Below, piece after piece: positions 42,516 through 50,651 of a stretch of 64,000 nt of DNA (the first letter of the stretch is position 1; the number at the start of each line of letters is the position of its first letter). Position numbers and translations under genes: made by a program. Source of the stretch: Haladaptatus cibarius D43 (lineage in GTDB: Archaea; Halobacteriota; Halobacteria; Halobacteriales; Haladaptataceae); assembly GCF_000710615.1 (NCBI RefSeq), contig NZ_JDTH01000006.1:124001-188000 (forward strand), in the 5' to 3' direction. The notes under the pieces were generated by a model, which did no database searches, was not told the DNA's origin, and was given only the letters and a program-made list of their open reading frames with translations.

Positions 42516-44978
42516 TCACAAAATGTAGAACAGCGGGAAGAGGAACAGCCAGACGATGTCCACGAAGTGCCAGTAGAGGCCGAAATACTCCACCGGCCGT
42601 TCGTCGTCCAAATACGCCCCGTTCCACGCTCTGGCGACGAGATACAACACGATGAACAGGCCGACGATGACGTGTGCGGCGTGCAGTCCCGTCGTCAAGT
42701 AGAACGTCGAGGTTCGGACGCTACTGGAAATCGTCAGTCCCTCGTGGAACAACTCCTGCCATTCGAGTGCCTTGTTCACGAGGAAGGCGACTCCGAGTGC
42801 GAACGTGACGACGAGACTGGCGATGAGTCCACGCTTGCTGTTTCGCTCCGCCGCGACGAGCGCCAGCACGACGCTGAAACTGCTCGTCAACAGGAGGTAG
42901 GTGTTCACCAGTCCCGGCAGTGGGTCGTGGGGAACCGGTTCCCACTGCACCCAGCCACTCGCGACCCGGATGAACGCATACGACCCGATGAAGGCCCCGA
43001 ACAGCACCACATCGGAAGCGAGGAAAATCCACATCCCGAGTTTCGTGTTTTCCACGCCCGTAAAGGGCCAACTCTCGCCGAACGGGCCTTCTGGACCGTG
43101 GAATCGCTCCCTCGCCATCGAAACGAGGGAAAAGCCACCGAGCGCGAGTCCGCCGCCGAGAACGACGAGATACGCCATCCCGCCGGTGAGTTCGCCCTGC
43201 TCGAAGCCCGACATACCGAGAAAGGTGAAAAACGCGCCGACGCTGACGACGAAGGGCCAGATGCTCGCGTGGTCTTCGTCGTGTGCGCCGTGAGTCGCCT
43301 GTTCTGATTCAGTTCCGTATGCAACCATTCCCCCGTCGGTCGCACCGTCCGCGACTGCACTGTCCAACGGAGTTCGCTCGCTGCGCTCGTCGCGTTCGAA
43401 CCGGAGCGTCCCGTCCGCGAAACTCGGGATTCCGGGGAAATTTCCGAGCGGCGGCGGCGAGGGAATCGCCCATTCCGTCGTCGTCGAATACGACCACGGG
43501 TTGTCGTCCGCGGGGGTACCCACGACGAGACTCTTCGAGAGGTTGTAAAACATCACGAGGAACGAGGTTCCGAGGATGAACGCGCCGACAGTGGACAGTT
43601 GGTGCCACGGGATGAACGCCGGGTCGTAGACGAAATCCCGCCGCGGCGTCTCCCACGCGATGAACATCGGGAAGTAGAGGAGGTTGAAGCCGACGAAGTA
43701 CATCGCAAAGTGAACCTTCCCGAGGAACTCGTCGTACATCTTCCCAGACATCTTCGGGAACCAGTAGTAGAGTCCGCCGATGAGCGCCGTCACGCCGCCG
43801 ACCATCACGTAATGGAAATGCGCGACCACCCAGTAGGTGCCCCGGAACTCGTAATCGAGGACGACGGCCCCGAGAAAGACGCCCGTAACGCCGCCGAGGA
43901 TGAACAGGAGGAGCGCACCGAACGAGAAGAGAAACGGCGTGGCGAACCGAACGCGACCCTTAATCATGGTGTAGATGAGCGCGAACACCATCAGGTCGAA
44001 GGGGAGCGAGATGCCGATTGTCGTCGCCATGAACAGCGTCTTGATTTGCAGGTTGATGCTCGTCAGGAACATGTGGTGCATCCAAACCATGAAGCTCTGA
44101 ATCGCCACGAGAATCATCGCCAGAATGAACCACTTTCGTCCGACGAGTCGCCTGCCGGTGAACGTCTGGAACGTTTCTGCCATCACGCCGACCGCCGGGA
44201 AGAAGACGATGTACACCTCAGGGTGGCCGAAAAACCAAAACAGATGCGCCCAGAGAATCGATCCGCCAGCCTGCGCGGTGAAGTAGGTCGTTCCGAGCAG
44301 TCGGTCGGAGGCGAGGATGAGCAAGGCTGCGAGCAGTGCCGCGAACGCGAACAGCATCATCCACACCGTGAGTAGAATCGTCCACGAAAACAGCGGCATT
44401 CGCCAGAGCGTCATCCCCTCCGCGCGCATTCGGTGCATCGTCGTGAGGAAGTTCACGGAGGAAACCGTCACCGACGCGACGAACAGTATCAGCGCCAGCA
44501 CCGCCGTCGAAGCGCCGATGTTCGGCGTGTAGACGGGCAGATTCAGCGGTGCGTACATCGTCCATCCGCCGGCCAAACTCCCACCCTGAAAGAAGGAGAC
44601 GCCGAGCAGGATGCCGGAGAAGAGATACAGCCAGTACGAAAGCGCGTTGAGTCGGGGAAATGCGAGGTCTTTTGCACCGATTTGGAGCGGAACGACGTAG
44701 TTCGCAAAGCCGAAGGCGAAGGGCGAGAGGAACCAGAAAATCATGATGAGTCCATGCGTGGAAACGGCCTGATTGTACGACATGGACGAGAGAATCCCGA
44801 TTCCCGGCGTCCACAACTGGAGTCGCATCAACAGCGCGAGCACGCCGCCGAAGACGAGGAAAAAGAGTGCGGTAATCGTGTAGAGGATACCCACGTCCTT
44901 GTGGTTCGTCGTGACGAGCCATCGCCGGACGGAACTCGTCGGAGGAAAGTCGCCGTGGGCGTGGGTGTCGTCGGTCAT
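42516..44978 (-). CDS. Haem-copper oxidase subunit I+III fusion
   Basis: An 820-residue fusion. The first 540 residues are subunit I with the His ligands in STHGLIMIFWF, FWFFGHPEVYIVFFPAVG, VWMHHMFLTS and VVAHFHYVMVGG. A hydrophilic linker (about 520-585) follows, with acidic and Arg-rich stretches. The last part is subunit III with seven helices, including LGMWIFLASDVVLFGAFIGSY and LHAAHVIVGLFIVLYLV. Fused I/III forms are known in bacteria and archaea. The start overlaps the coxB stop (ATGA), so they are translated together. It drives oxygen reduction and proton pumping. Confidence 0.95.
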   Translation of the reverse strand: MTDDTHAHGDFPPTSSVRRWLVTTNHKDVGILYTITALFFLVFGGVLALLMRLQLWTPGIGILSSMSYNQAVSTHGLIMIFWFLSPFAFGFANYVVPLQIGAKDLAFPRLNALSYWLYLFSGILLGVSFFQGGSLAGGWTMYAPLNLPVYTPNIGASTAVLALILFVASVTVSSVNFLTTMHRMRAEGMTLWRMPLFSWTILLTVWMMLFAFAALLAALLILASDRLLGTTYFTAQAGGSILWAHLFWFFGHPEVYIVFFPAVGVMAETFQTFTGRRLVGRKWFILAMILVAIQSFMVWMHHMFLTSINLQIKTLFMATTIGISLPFDLMVFALIYTMIKGRVRFATPFLFSFGALLLFILGGVTGVFLGAVVLDYEFRGTYWVVAHFHYVMVGGVTALIGGLYYWFPKMSGKMYDEFLGKVHFAMYFVGFNLLYFPMFIAWETPRRDFVYDPAFIPWHQLSTVGAFILGTSFLVMFYNLSKSLVVGTPADDNPWSYSTTTEWAIPSPPPLGNFPGIPSFADGTLRFERDERSERTPLDSAVADGATDGGMVAYGTESEQATHGAHDEDHASIWPFVVSVGAFFTFLGMSGFEQGELTGGMAYLVVLGGGLALGGFSLVSMARERFHGPEGPFGESWPFTGVENTKLGMWIFLASDVVLFGAFIGSYAFIRVASGWVQWEPVPHDPLPGLVNTYLLLTSSFSVVLALVAAERNSKRGLIASLVVTFALGVAFLVNKALEWQELFHEGLTISSSVRTSTFYLTTGLHAAHVIVGLFIVLYLVARAWNGAYLDDERPVEYFGLYWHFVDIVWLFLFPLFYIL

Positions 44979-45757
44979 GCTGCCCTCGTCGTCGTCAGGT
45001 TGTCGGAACTGTTCGCGGAGTTGTTCACTGAGTCGTTCGCAGAGTTGGCTGTCGAACTAGTCGCCGAACTGTTCGTCCCCTCGTACCACGACTCGTATTC
45101 GCTTCGCTCCATCACCACGACATCCGCAGTCATGTAAGAGTGGCCCGCACCGCAGAGTTCGAAACACCGCACTTCGTAGGTTCCCGTCTCGTCCGCGACG
45201 AACCACGTATTGGTCTGCTGTCCCGGTATCGCGTCCGTTTTTACGCGTAGCTCGGGGACGCCGAACGTGTGGAACACGTCGGTGGACGTGACGGTGAGTC
45301 GAACCGTCTTCCCCTCTGGAACTCGCAGTGTACTACTTTCGTGGCCGTTCGGATAGACGAACTCCCAGTTGAACTGCGAGCCGACGACTTCGACGTGCAT
45401 CGAATCTTGGTTTTCGACCGACGTGTCGTCCTCGACGTAGAGGAGCGTCCCGTACGTCCAGAGCACGAGCGAAACGACGATGATGGCGCTCAGGGAGAAC
45501 GAAAAGAGCAGCTTTCGTCCACCGTCGCTTCCGGTCGGCAGTTCGCCGAGTTTGGGTGGGTCGAGTTCGTGCGTTCCGTTGCCGTCCCGGTATCTGTACG
45601 CTGTGTACAGCATGTAGCCGACGACGACGACGCTTACGAGAATACCGAGGAGGAGAAACACGCCGAAAATTTGCTGGAACACCTCCGCACGCGTTCCGCG
45701 TGGAATCAGACCGCTCGCACCGTCGTGAAGTGGGAAAAGGCGGATATGCTCCAGCAT
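44975..45757 (-). CDS. coxB: Cytochrome c oxidase subunit II
   Basis: A 260-residue subunit II: two N-terminal helices (FGVFLLLGILVSVVVVGYML and LFSFSLSAIIVVSLVLW), then a cupredoxin domain with VVGSQFNWEFVYPNG and CuA ligands in EVRCFELCGAGHSYM (Cys, Glu, Cys, His, Met) plus His in TDVFHTFGVPEL. An Asn/Ser/Thr-rich C-terminal tail with possible glycosylation sites follows (GTNSSATSSTANSANDSV). It receives electrons from a copper protein or cytochrome and passes them to subunit I. First in its operon. Confidence 0.95.
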   Translation of the reverse strand: MLEHIRLFPLHDGASGLIPRGTRAEVFQQIFGVFLLLGILVSVVVVGYMLYTAYRYRDGNGTHELDPPKLGELPTGSDGGRKLLFSFSLSAIIVVSLVLWTYGTLLYVEDDTSVENQDSMHVEVVGSQFNWEFVYPNGHESSTLRVPEGKTVRLTVTSTDVFHTFGVPELRVKTDAIPGQQTNTWFVADETGTYEVRCFELCGAGHSYMTADVVVMERSEYESWYEGTNSSATSSTANSANDSVNNSANSSDNLTTTRAA

Positions 45758-45846
45758 CCCGCTATTATTAATGATTTTCCATTACCTTAGTGGTTTCGGG
45801 GAGGGTGCTGGGAAGGTTTTTGCTGTTCGAAATGGTAACGTACAGC

Positions 45847-46368
45847 ATGGCAGATAATGACACACAACCCGTCGTGGATGTGAGCGAGAGCACCACCGAA
45901 CCGGATTTCGACAGTCTCACCGGAATCGTCGTGGACGGCTTCATCGGCGCTGTCGGCGGTTTGGTCGGCACTGCGGTCATGACCGCAGTTCTCATGGTCG
46001 CGGCAACGCTGAACGCGTTCGATTTGAACTCGTTCACCGTTCTCGCCGAACTCACCGGAACGACAGCGCTGTTCCCGGCAAATCCGGCAGCGATTGGGTA
46101 TTTGGTTTTCCTCGGCGGCGGTATGATAACGTGGCCGCTCCTGTTCGCCTCCATCGGTTCGTACCTGCCGGGTGAGAAGTACGCGACGAAAGGGATTCCC
46201 TACGGATTCGTCCTCTGGACCGGGTTCGCCCTCGCGTTCTACGACGGCTACACCGGCCTCCTGCTCGTGCTGTATCTCGTGTTGACCCTGCTTTCGCACT
46301 TCGCCTACGGGTTCGCACTCGGGGCCGTGTTCGATTATCTCTCGAAGCGCCCGACGACGCTGGTCTGA
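45847..46368 (+). CDS. DUF6789-like membrane protein
   Basis: A 173-residue protein. An acidic start (MADNDTQPVVDVSEST) is followed by four helices: GAVGGLVGTAVMTAVLMVAA, GYLVFLGGGMITWPLLFASI, GFVLWTGFALAFYDG and LLVLYLVLTLLSHFAYGFAL. The end LSHFAYGFALGAVFDYLSKRPTT matches the paralogue at 36050. It is divergent from coxB. A position beside oxidase genes in two places suggests a link to oxidase function or assembly, but the evidence is only context. Confidence 0.8.
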   Translation: MADNDTQPVVDVSESTTEPDFDSLTGIVVDGFIGAVGGLVGTAVMTAVLMVAATLNAFDLNSFTVLAELTGTTALFPANPAAIGYLVFLGGGMITWPLLFASIGSYLPGEKYATKGIPYGFVLWTGFALAFYDGYTGLLLVLYLVLTLLSHFAYGFALGAVFDYLSKRPTTLV

Positions 46369-46400
46369 CGACGCCACTTCTGTAGCGTCGTCAGCCGTTT

Positions 46401-46480
46401 ACAGTCGCCCACTACCCCTTACTGCCGCCTACAATCCCTCACTGCCGTCTACAACCGCCTACTGCTGTCCACTGTCGTCC
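46401..46480. repeat. Four imperfect 20-bp tandem repeats
   Basis: Units at 46401, 46421, 46441 and 46461 share ACTGCCGYCYACAAYCSCYT; the middle two agree best. They sit in the gap between two convergent genes and are pyrimidine-rich on the plus strand. Confidence 0.65.
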
Positions 46481-46493
46481 GTTTCCTTTGTGG

Positions 46494-46697
46494 CTACTCC
46501 CACGACGATTCGTCGTCCGTTTCACCGCTCTCGTCGGGTGGTTGCATCGACGTCGAGTACACTTCCTGCGGTTCCTGTTTTTCCTCTTGGAACGTTTCGA
46601 GCAAGTCTTCGACGTCGTTCCCCGTCCGCATCTGGTACTCCGACAGTATCGAAACGAGACGGTTGATGTCGCTGTTGCTGAGTTCGATTGTGTTCAT
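46494..46697 (-). CDS. Small acidic hypothetical protein
   Basis: A 67-residue acidic frame, MNTIELSNSDINRLVSILSE, then a helix with QMRTGNDVEDLLETFQEEK and a Ser/Asp/Glu tail. I do not recognise the family. The helical pattern could be a dimerisation unit. ATG 46697 and the adjacent 46700 are both possible starts. Confidence 0.55.
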   Translation of the reverse strand: MNTIELSNSDINRLVSILSEYQMRTGNDVEDLLETFQEEKQEPQEVYSTSMQPPDESGETDDESSWE

Positions 46698-46800
46698 CAT
46701 ACTCTCAAAACAGAGCTTGCGAGTGAAAGGCCCCATGCCTGAATGAGCAGGGTACACCATTTCACGGTTGCGTGCCGTCGGTTATTTCAACCGATTTGCG

Positions 46801-48153
46801 CTACTCGTCGTATGGCCATCTGCCACCGAGTTTCAACTCCTCGACGTAGCCCTCGTCGATTTCGTCTCGGATTTGCTCGCGCGATTTGTGCGGAATTTCG
46901 CGGTCTTCTTCGGCAACCGCGACGACTACGTTCGAGAGTGCGAGCGCCATCGCCCGCAGGTCCCGGATGTCGAGTTTGTCCAGCGTGTCGGCGTGGGTGT
47001 GGCCCCACCCGCGACCGCTTCCGCCCGACCGCGAGTAGGTCATCACGGACGGAACGCCTTCCTGCACGAACGCCCACTGGTCGCCGTGGGGACTGATTCG
47101 TTCGTGCGTCGAGAGCGGGAGACGCATCTCGTCTGTTACTTCCTCGAAGGCGTCACCGAGTTCGTCGAAGCCGTTCGTTCCGACGCCGAGATTTCGGGAG
47201 TTCCCCGCGCCGTCGATGTTGATGACGCACTTTATCGACTCCAAACCGTGCGTTTCGGCGGCGTGGTACGCCCCGTACAGTCCGATTTCCTCCGACCCGA
47301 AGGTGACGAGTCGAACTCGCGTGTCGAGTTCGACCTTCCCCAGCAATCGGCCGATTTCGGCGACGAGCGCACTCCCTGCGCCGTTGTCGTTCGCGCCCTC
47401 GCTGACGTCGTGGGCATCGACGTGCGCGGTGACCAGCACTTCTTTTTCCGTGTCCGGGCCGACGACCGCCTCCACGTTTCGGGAGTTCGTCGGTTCGTTT
47501 CGACATTCGACGGAAATTGTCGTCTCGCTTCCACTTCCTTCCTCGCCTTCATTGCCTTCCACTGCGTGTTCGCGGAGGAGTCGCGTTCCGACCTCTTTCG
47601 AGACGCCGACCGCCGGAATCGGCCCGGGGCGGTTGTGGTAGCCGATTTCCCCCGTCGGGGGAAGACAGCCTTCGACGTGGTTTCGGAAGACGAATCCGGC
47701 CGCTCCGGCGTTCGCGGCGCAGACGTACTTCTCCATTCGGTGAATCCATCGACCGTGGTCGTCCGGCGTCTCGCTGGACGCCATCACGATTTTGCCGTCC
47801 AAATCGCGTTCCTCGAAATCCTCTGCGAGTCCATAGCCCACGTCCACGAGTTCGCCCGTCGCGTCGCCGCCGGGTGTTCCGGGGAGCGCGATGACTTCGT
47901 GGTCGGCGACGAGCGTCTCCTCGCCGACCGAAAGCGAGGACGACCCGCGCCACCAGCCGGGAATTTCGAACTCGTTTATTTCAACGTCTCGCGCACCACC
48001 GCGCTCGAAGGCGTCGGCGATGATTTCCGCACCCTCCGCCTCGCCCGTCTGCCCGGCCATTCGATTGCCAACCGAGACGAGCGCTTCGAGGGTGTCCCAC
48101 GATTCCGTGCTCGTAACGGCGTCGCCGACGACCGAGTTGGGTATCCGTGACAT
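46801..48153 (-). CDS. M28-family zinc aminopeptidase with PA domain
   Basis: About 450 residues. Metal ligands are in VLVTAHVDAHDVSEGANDNGAG (His, Asp), FGSEEIGLYGAYHAAE (Glu-Glu), VINIDGAGNSRN (Asp) and GHTHADTLDKLD (His). Between an N-terminal segment and the catalytic core is a PA domain with GKIVMASSETPDDHG and AGAAGFVFRNHVEG. The family removes N-terminal residues from peptides. ATG 48153 is chosen: the frame continues upstream to 48411, but that part is Cys/Arg-rich and overlaps the divergent gene. It has no secretion signal, so it is probably cytoplasmic. Confidence 0.9.
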   Translation of the reverse strand: MSRIPNSVVGDAVTSTESWDTLEALVSVGNRMAGQTGEAEGAEIIADAFERGGARDVEINEFEIPGWWRGSSSLSVGEETLVADHEVIALPGTPGGDATGELVDVGYGLAEDFEERDLDGKIVMASSETPDDHGRWIHRMEKYVCAANAGAAGFVFRNHVEGCLPPTGEIGYHNRPGPIPAVGVSKEVGTRLLREHAVEGNEGEEGSGSETTISVECRNEPTNSRNVEAVVGPDTEKEVLVTAHVDAHDVSEGANDNGAGSALVAEIGRLLGKVELDTRVRLVTFGSEEIGLYGAYHAAETHGLESIKCVINIDGAGNSRNLGVGTNGFDELGDAFEEVTDEMRLPLSTHERISPHGDQWAFVQEGVPSVMTYSRSGGSGRGWGHTHADTLDKLDIRDLRAMALALSNVVVAVAEEDREIPHKSREQIRDEIDEGYVEELKLGGRWPYDE

Positions 48154-48319
48154 GGTTTCCCGTCCAGCGCGGCAACCAAGAACCCCCGGAACCCGGCACG
48201 CCTTACAGCAATCTTCCTGTTTCGCCCACGGTGGGACGGCCAATCGGCGGCCTGCGACGGCGGCCAGACCTGCAGTCGATAACTGAACTACTATCTTCCG
48301 GCAGGACGTACAAACCCGC

Positions 48320-50179
48320 ATGGATACCACAGACCAGACTCGCACGGCCCGGCAGGCCGTCGAGCGTCTTGCCGACCCGGTCGTCGCGTTCGACACCGAC
48401 TGGCAAGTCACCTATCTGAACGACCCGGCCCGCGACATCTTCGGATTCGGTATCGGCGAGCAACTGCCCGAAGCACTGCCGACGACGGCAGTCGAGACGA
48501 TGCGCGAACGCTGTCAGGCGTCGGTTGCGGATGGCGACTCCCGCTCTTTCTGGCTGTCGCTCGGCGACGCACAGTACGAAGCGACGACGCATCCCGACGA
48601 AGACGGGGTAACCCTCGTGTTCCGGGAATGCGACGTGTTGGAGGATGTGGCCGCGGAACTCCAACTGAAAGAGCGCGCCATCAACGAGGCACCGGTCGGC
48701 ATCACCATCGCCGACGCGCAACTGGACGACGAACCGCTCATCTACATCAACGAGGCGTTCGAGGAGTTGACGGGCTACGATTCCGAAGACATTCTCGGGC
48801 AGAACTGCCGATTCCTGCAGGGAGTGGATTCCGACCCCGACGCGGTTGCGGAAATGCGAACCGCAATCGACAACGAGGAACCCGTTTCGGTCGAACTATG
48901 CAACTACCGAAAGGACGGCGAGAAGTTCTGGAACCGGGTCGATATTGCGCCGATTCGGGACGACGCGGGCGAGGTCACCCACTACTGCGGGTTCCAAACG
49001 GACATCACAGAGCGGAAGAACGCCGAGTTCGCGGCCCGCAGACGGGCAAAAGAGCGCGAACACTTGCTCGAACGAATCGAGGGACTGCTTGGCGACGTGA
49101 CCAGCGCGGTGGTCGAAGCACCGACCAGAACGGCAATCGAAACGGCCGTCTGCGAGCGCGTGTCGAGCGTCGAACCGTACAACTTCGCGTGGGTTGGCGA
49201 GCGAGATATTAGAACCGACAGCGTCGAAGTACGGGCCGTCGCAGGCGACTGCGACCCGAAACCCGAACATCCGCTCGTCATCGACGCGCTCGAAACCGGC
49301 AAACTGCAGGTAGACGAACTCGACGTCGAAGGCTGTGAGGCAGTCGCCGCGCTCCCCATCGCCTACGACGATACGGAGTACGGCGTTCTCGTTATCTGCG
49401 CGACGGAACAGGATGCCTTCGACGAACGGGAACAGGTCGTCCTTCGGTCACTGGGCCGAGCAATCGCCAGCGCCATCAACGCCCGGGAGACGCGCAGAAT
49501 CCTCATCGCCGACAGCGTGGTCGAGGCCGAATTTGCCTTCCGGAGCGCCGACCTCTTTTTCGTTGACATCGCAAAACAGACGAATGCGGACATCGAGTAT
49601 CTGCAATCGACCAACCGGGACGACGGCTCCGTCGTTTCTTTCTTCTCGATTCGCGGTGCGTCCCCCGATGACGTGATTGCCGCCGTCGAGGACAGAGAAA
49701 GCGTCACCGAGGCCCGGTTGGTCGCCGAGCGCGATGGAGAAGCCCTCTTCGAGTTCGTCCTCCCGGCGGGAACGCTCGTCTCCACCATGTCGGAGTACGG
49801 CGGCAAGACGCAAGCGATTTCGGCGACGCCAGACGATTCCCGCGTCGTCGTCGAGTTCCCGCAAGAGGCGGACGTTCGCGGCCTCGTCGAGCGCCTGAAA
49901 AAATCGTATCCCGGAACCGAACTGCTGGCGTACCGCCACCGCGAGCGACCTGCGAAGACGAGACAGGACTTCATCGAAAATCTCACCGAAAAGCTCACCG
50001 AACGACAGTTGACCGCGCTCCAAACCGCCTACGTCAGCGGTTTCTTCGACTGGCCGCGGCCCGTCACCGGCGAGGAACTCGCCGAGTCGATGCAAATCTC
50101 GCGTTCGACATTCCACGAGCACCTGCGGGCCGCGGAGCGAAAACTCTGTGGCGAGTTCTTCGGCGACGAAGTCGCTTGA
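48320..50179 (+). CDS. Bat-type regulator with PAS, LOV, GAF and HTH domains
   Basis: A 619-residue multi-domain regulator. An N-terminal PAS (1-110) is followed by a second PAS with GQNCRFLQG around Cys163, which is the LOV flavin-binding signature with the reactive Cys. Then come a GAF domain (about 220-380), a Bat-type domain (about 385-550) and a C-terminal HTH, TERQLTALQTAYVSGFFDW and ELAESMQISRSTFHEHLR. The Bat protein of Halobacterium controls bacteriorhodopsin genes; no opsin gene is in this window. A LOV domain implies blue-light or redox sensing; this is inference from the motif. Confidence 0.9.
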   Translation: MDTTDQTRTARQAVERLADPVVAFDTDWQVTYLNDPARDIFGFGIGEQLPEALPTTAVETMRERCQASVADGDSRSFWLSLGDAQYEATTHPDEDGVTLVFRECDVLEDVAAELQLKERAINEAPVGITIADAQLDDEPLIYINEAFEELTGYDSEDILGQNCRFLQGVDSDPDAVAEMRTAIDNEEPVSVELCNYRKDGEKFWNRVDIAPIRDDAGEVTHYCGFQTDITERKNAEFAARRRAKEREHLLERIEGLLGDVTSAVVEAPTRTAIETAVCERVSSVEPYNFAWVGERDIRTDSVEVRAVAGDCDPKPEHPLVIDALETGKLQVDELDVEGCEAVAALPIAYDDTEYGVLVICATEQDAFDEREQVVLRSLGRAIASAINARETRRILIADSVVEAEFAFRSADLFFVDIAKQTNADIEYLQSTNRDDGSVVSFFSIRGASPDDVIAAVEDRESVTEARLVAERDGEALFEFVLPAGTLVSTMSEYGGKTQAISATPDDSRVVVEFPQEADVRGLVERLKKSYPGTELLAYRHRERPAKTRQDFIENLTEKLTERQLTALQTAYVSGFFDWPRPVTGEELAESMQISRSTFHEHLRAAERKLCGEFFGDEVA

Positions 50180-50651
50180 CCGTCGTTTTCGAGCGAGGGG
50201 ATTGAAACTCTCCGACCTCGCCCCGCAGAAGGCGGCGAGGTCGAAAACGGAGCGTGAATCGTCGTTACCGAAGCACGTCCCGTTCCGAAAGTTCTGCTTT
50301 CTGAACGTCACGGGGGATTGCCGTGGCGAAAATGCGGGAACGAGCACGTTACCCGAGTAAGACGTTCGAAGTGATGTTGTGTTCGTTCGGGTATGCCGGA
50401 TTCGGTCTCGGAAAACTGTGATTACTGTTTCAGTTTGGGGATCTATTTTCGGTTTTGAAGAGTACCTGTCGGTCACGAGCGAGATATTTCCATTACTCTC
50501 ATTAAACGTAATTAACGCTAAGCTGGGTTAAAAACGATTCACCACGATACAGGTTTCGAGCGGCGTCGCCGCTACGTGAAATCATGAATCCGACATCGAA
50601 CACCGTTCGTATCGCGCGTCAACCACAACGAGTAGACCAGCAGGTGGCACG
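50180..50651. other. Intergenic region upstream of the repeat protein
   Basis: About 470 bp. It holds a 10-bp hairpin (50213-50243) just after the regulator gene and an AT-rich stretch near 50490-50535 with TTAAAAAC and other TATA-like sequences before the repeat-protein gene. No reading frame is supported. Confidence 0.5.
50213..50243 (+). terminator. 10-bp hairpin after the Bat-type regulator
   Basis: CGACCTCGCC, an 11-nt loop, then GGCGAGGTCG. It begins 33 bp after the regulator's stop codon, a position that fits a transcript end or processing hairpin. No long T-run follows. Confidence 0.45.

Noticed and set aside
48154-48411. N-terminal extension of the M28 peptidase frame
   Set aside because: Cys/Arg-rich, overlaps the divergent regulator start, and the family begins after ATG 48153.
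50196-50213. ATTGAAAC next to a hairpin, resembling the 3' end of a haloarchaeal CRISPR repeat
   Set aside because: There is only one copy, with no spacers or regular spacing and no cas genes.
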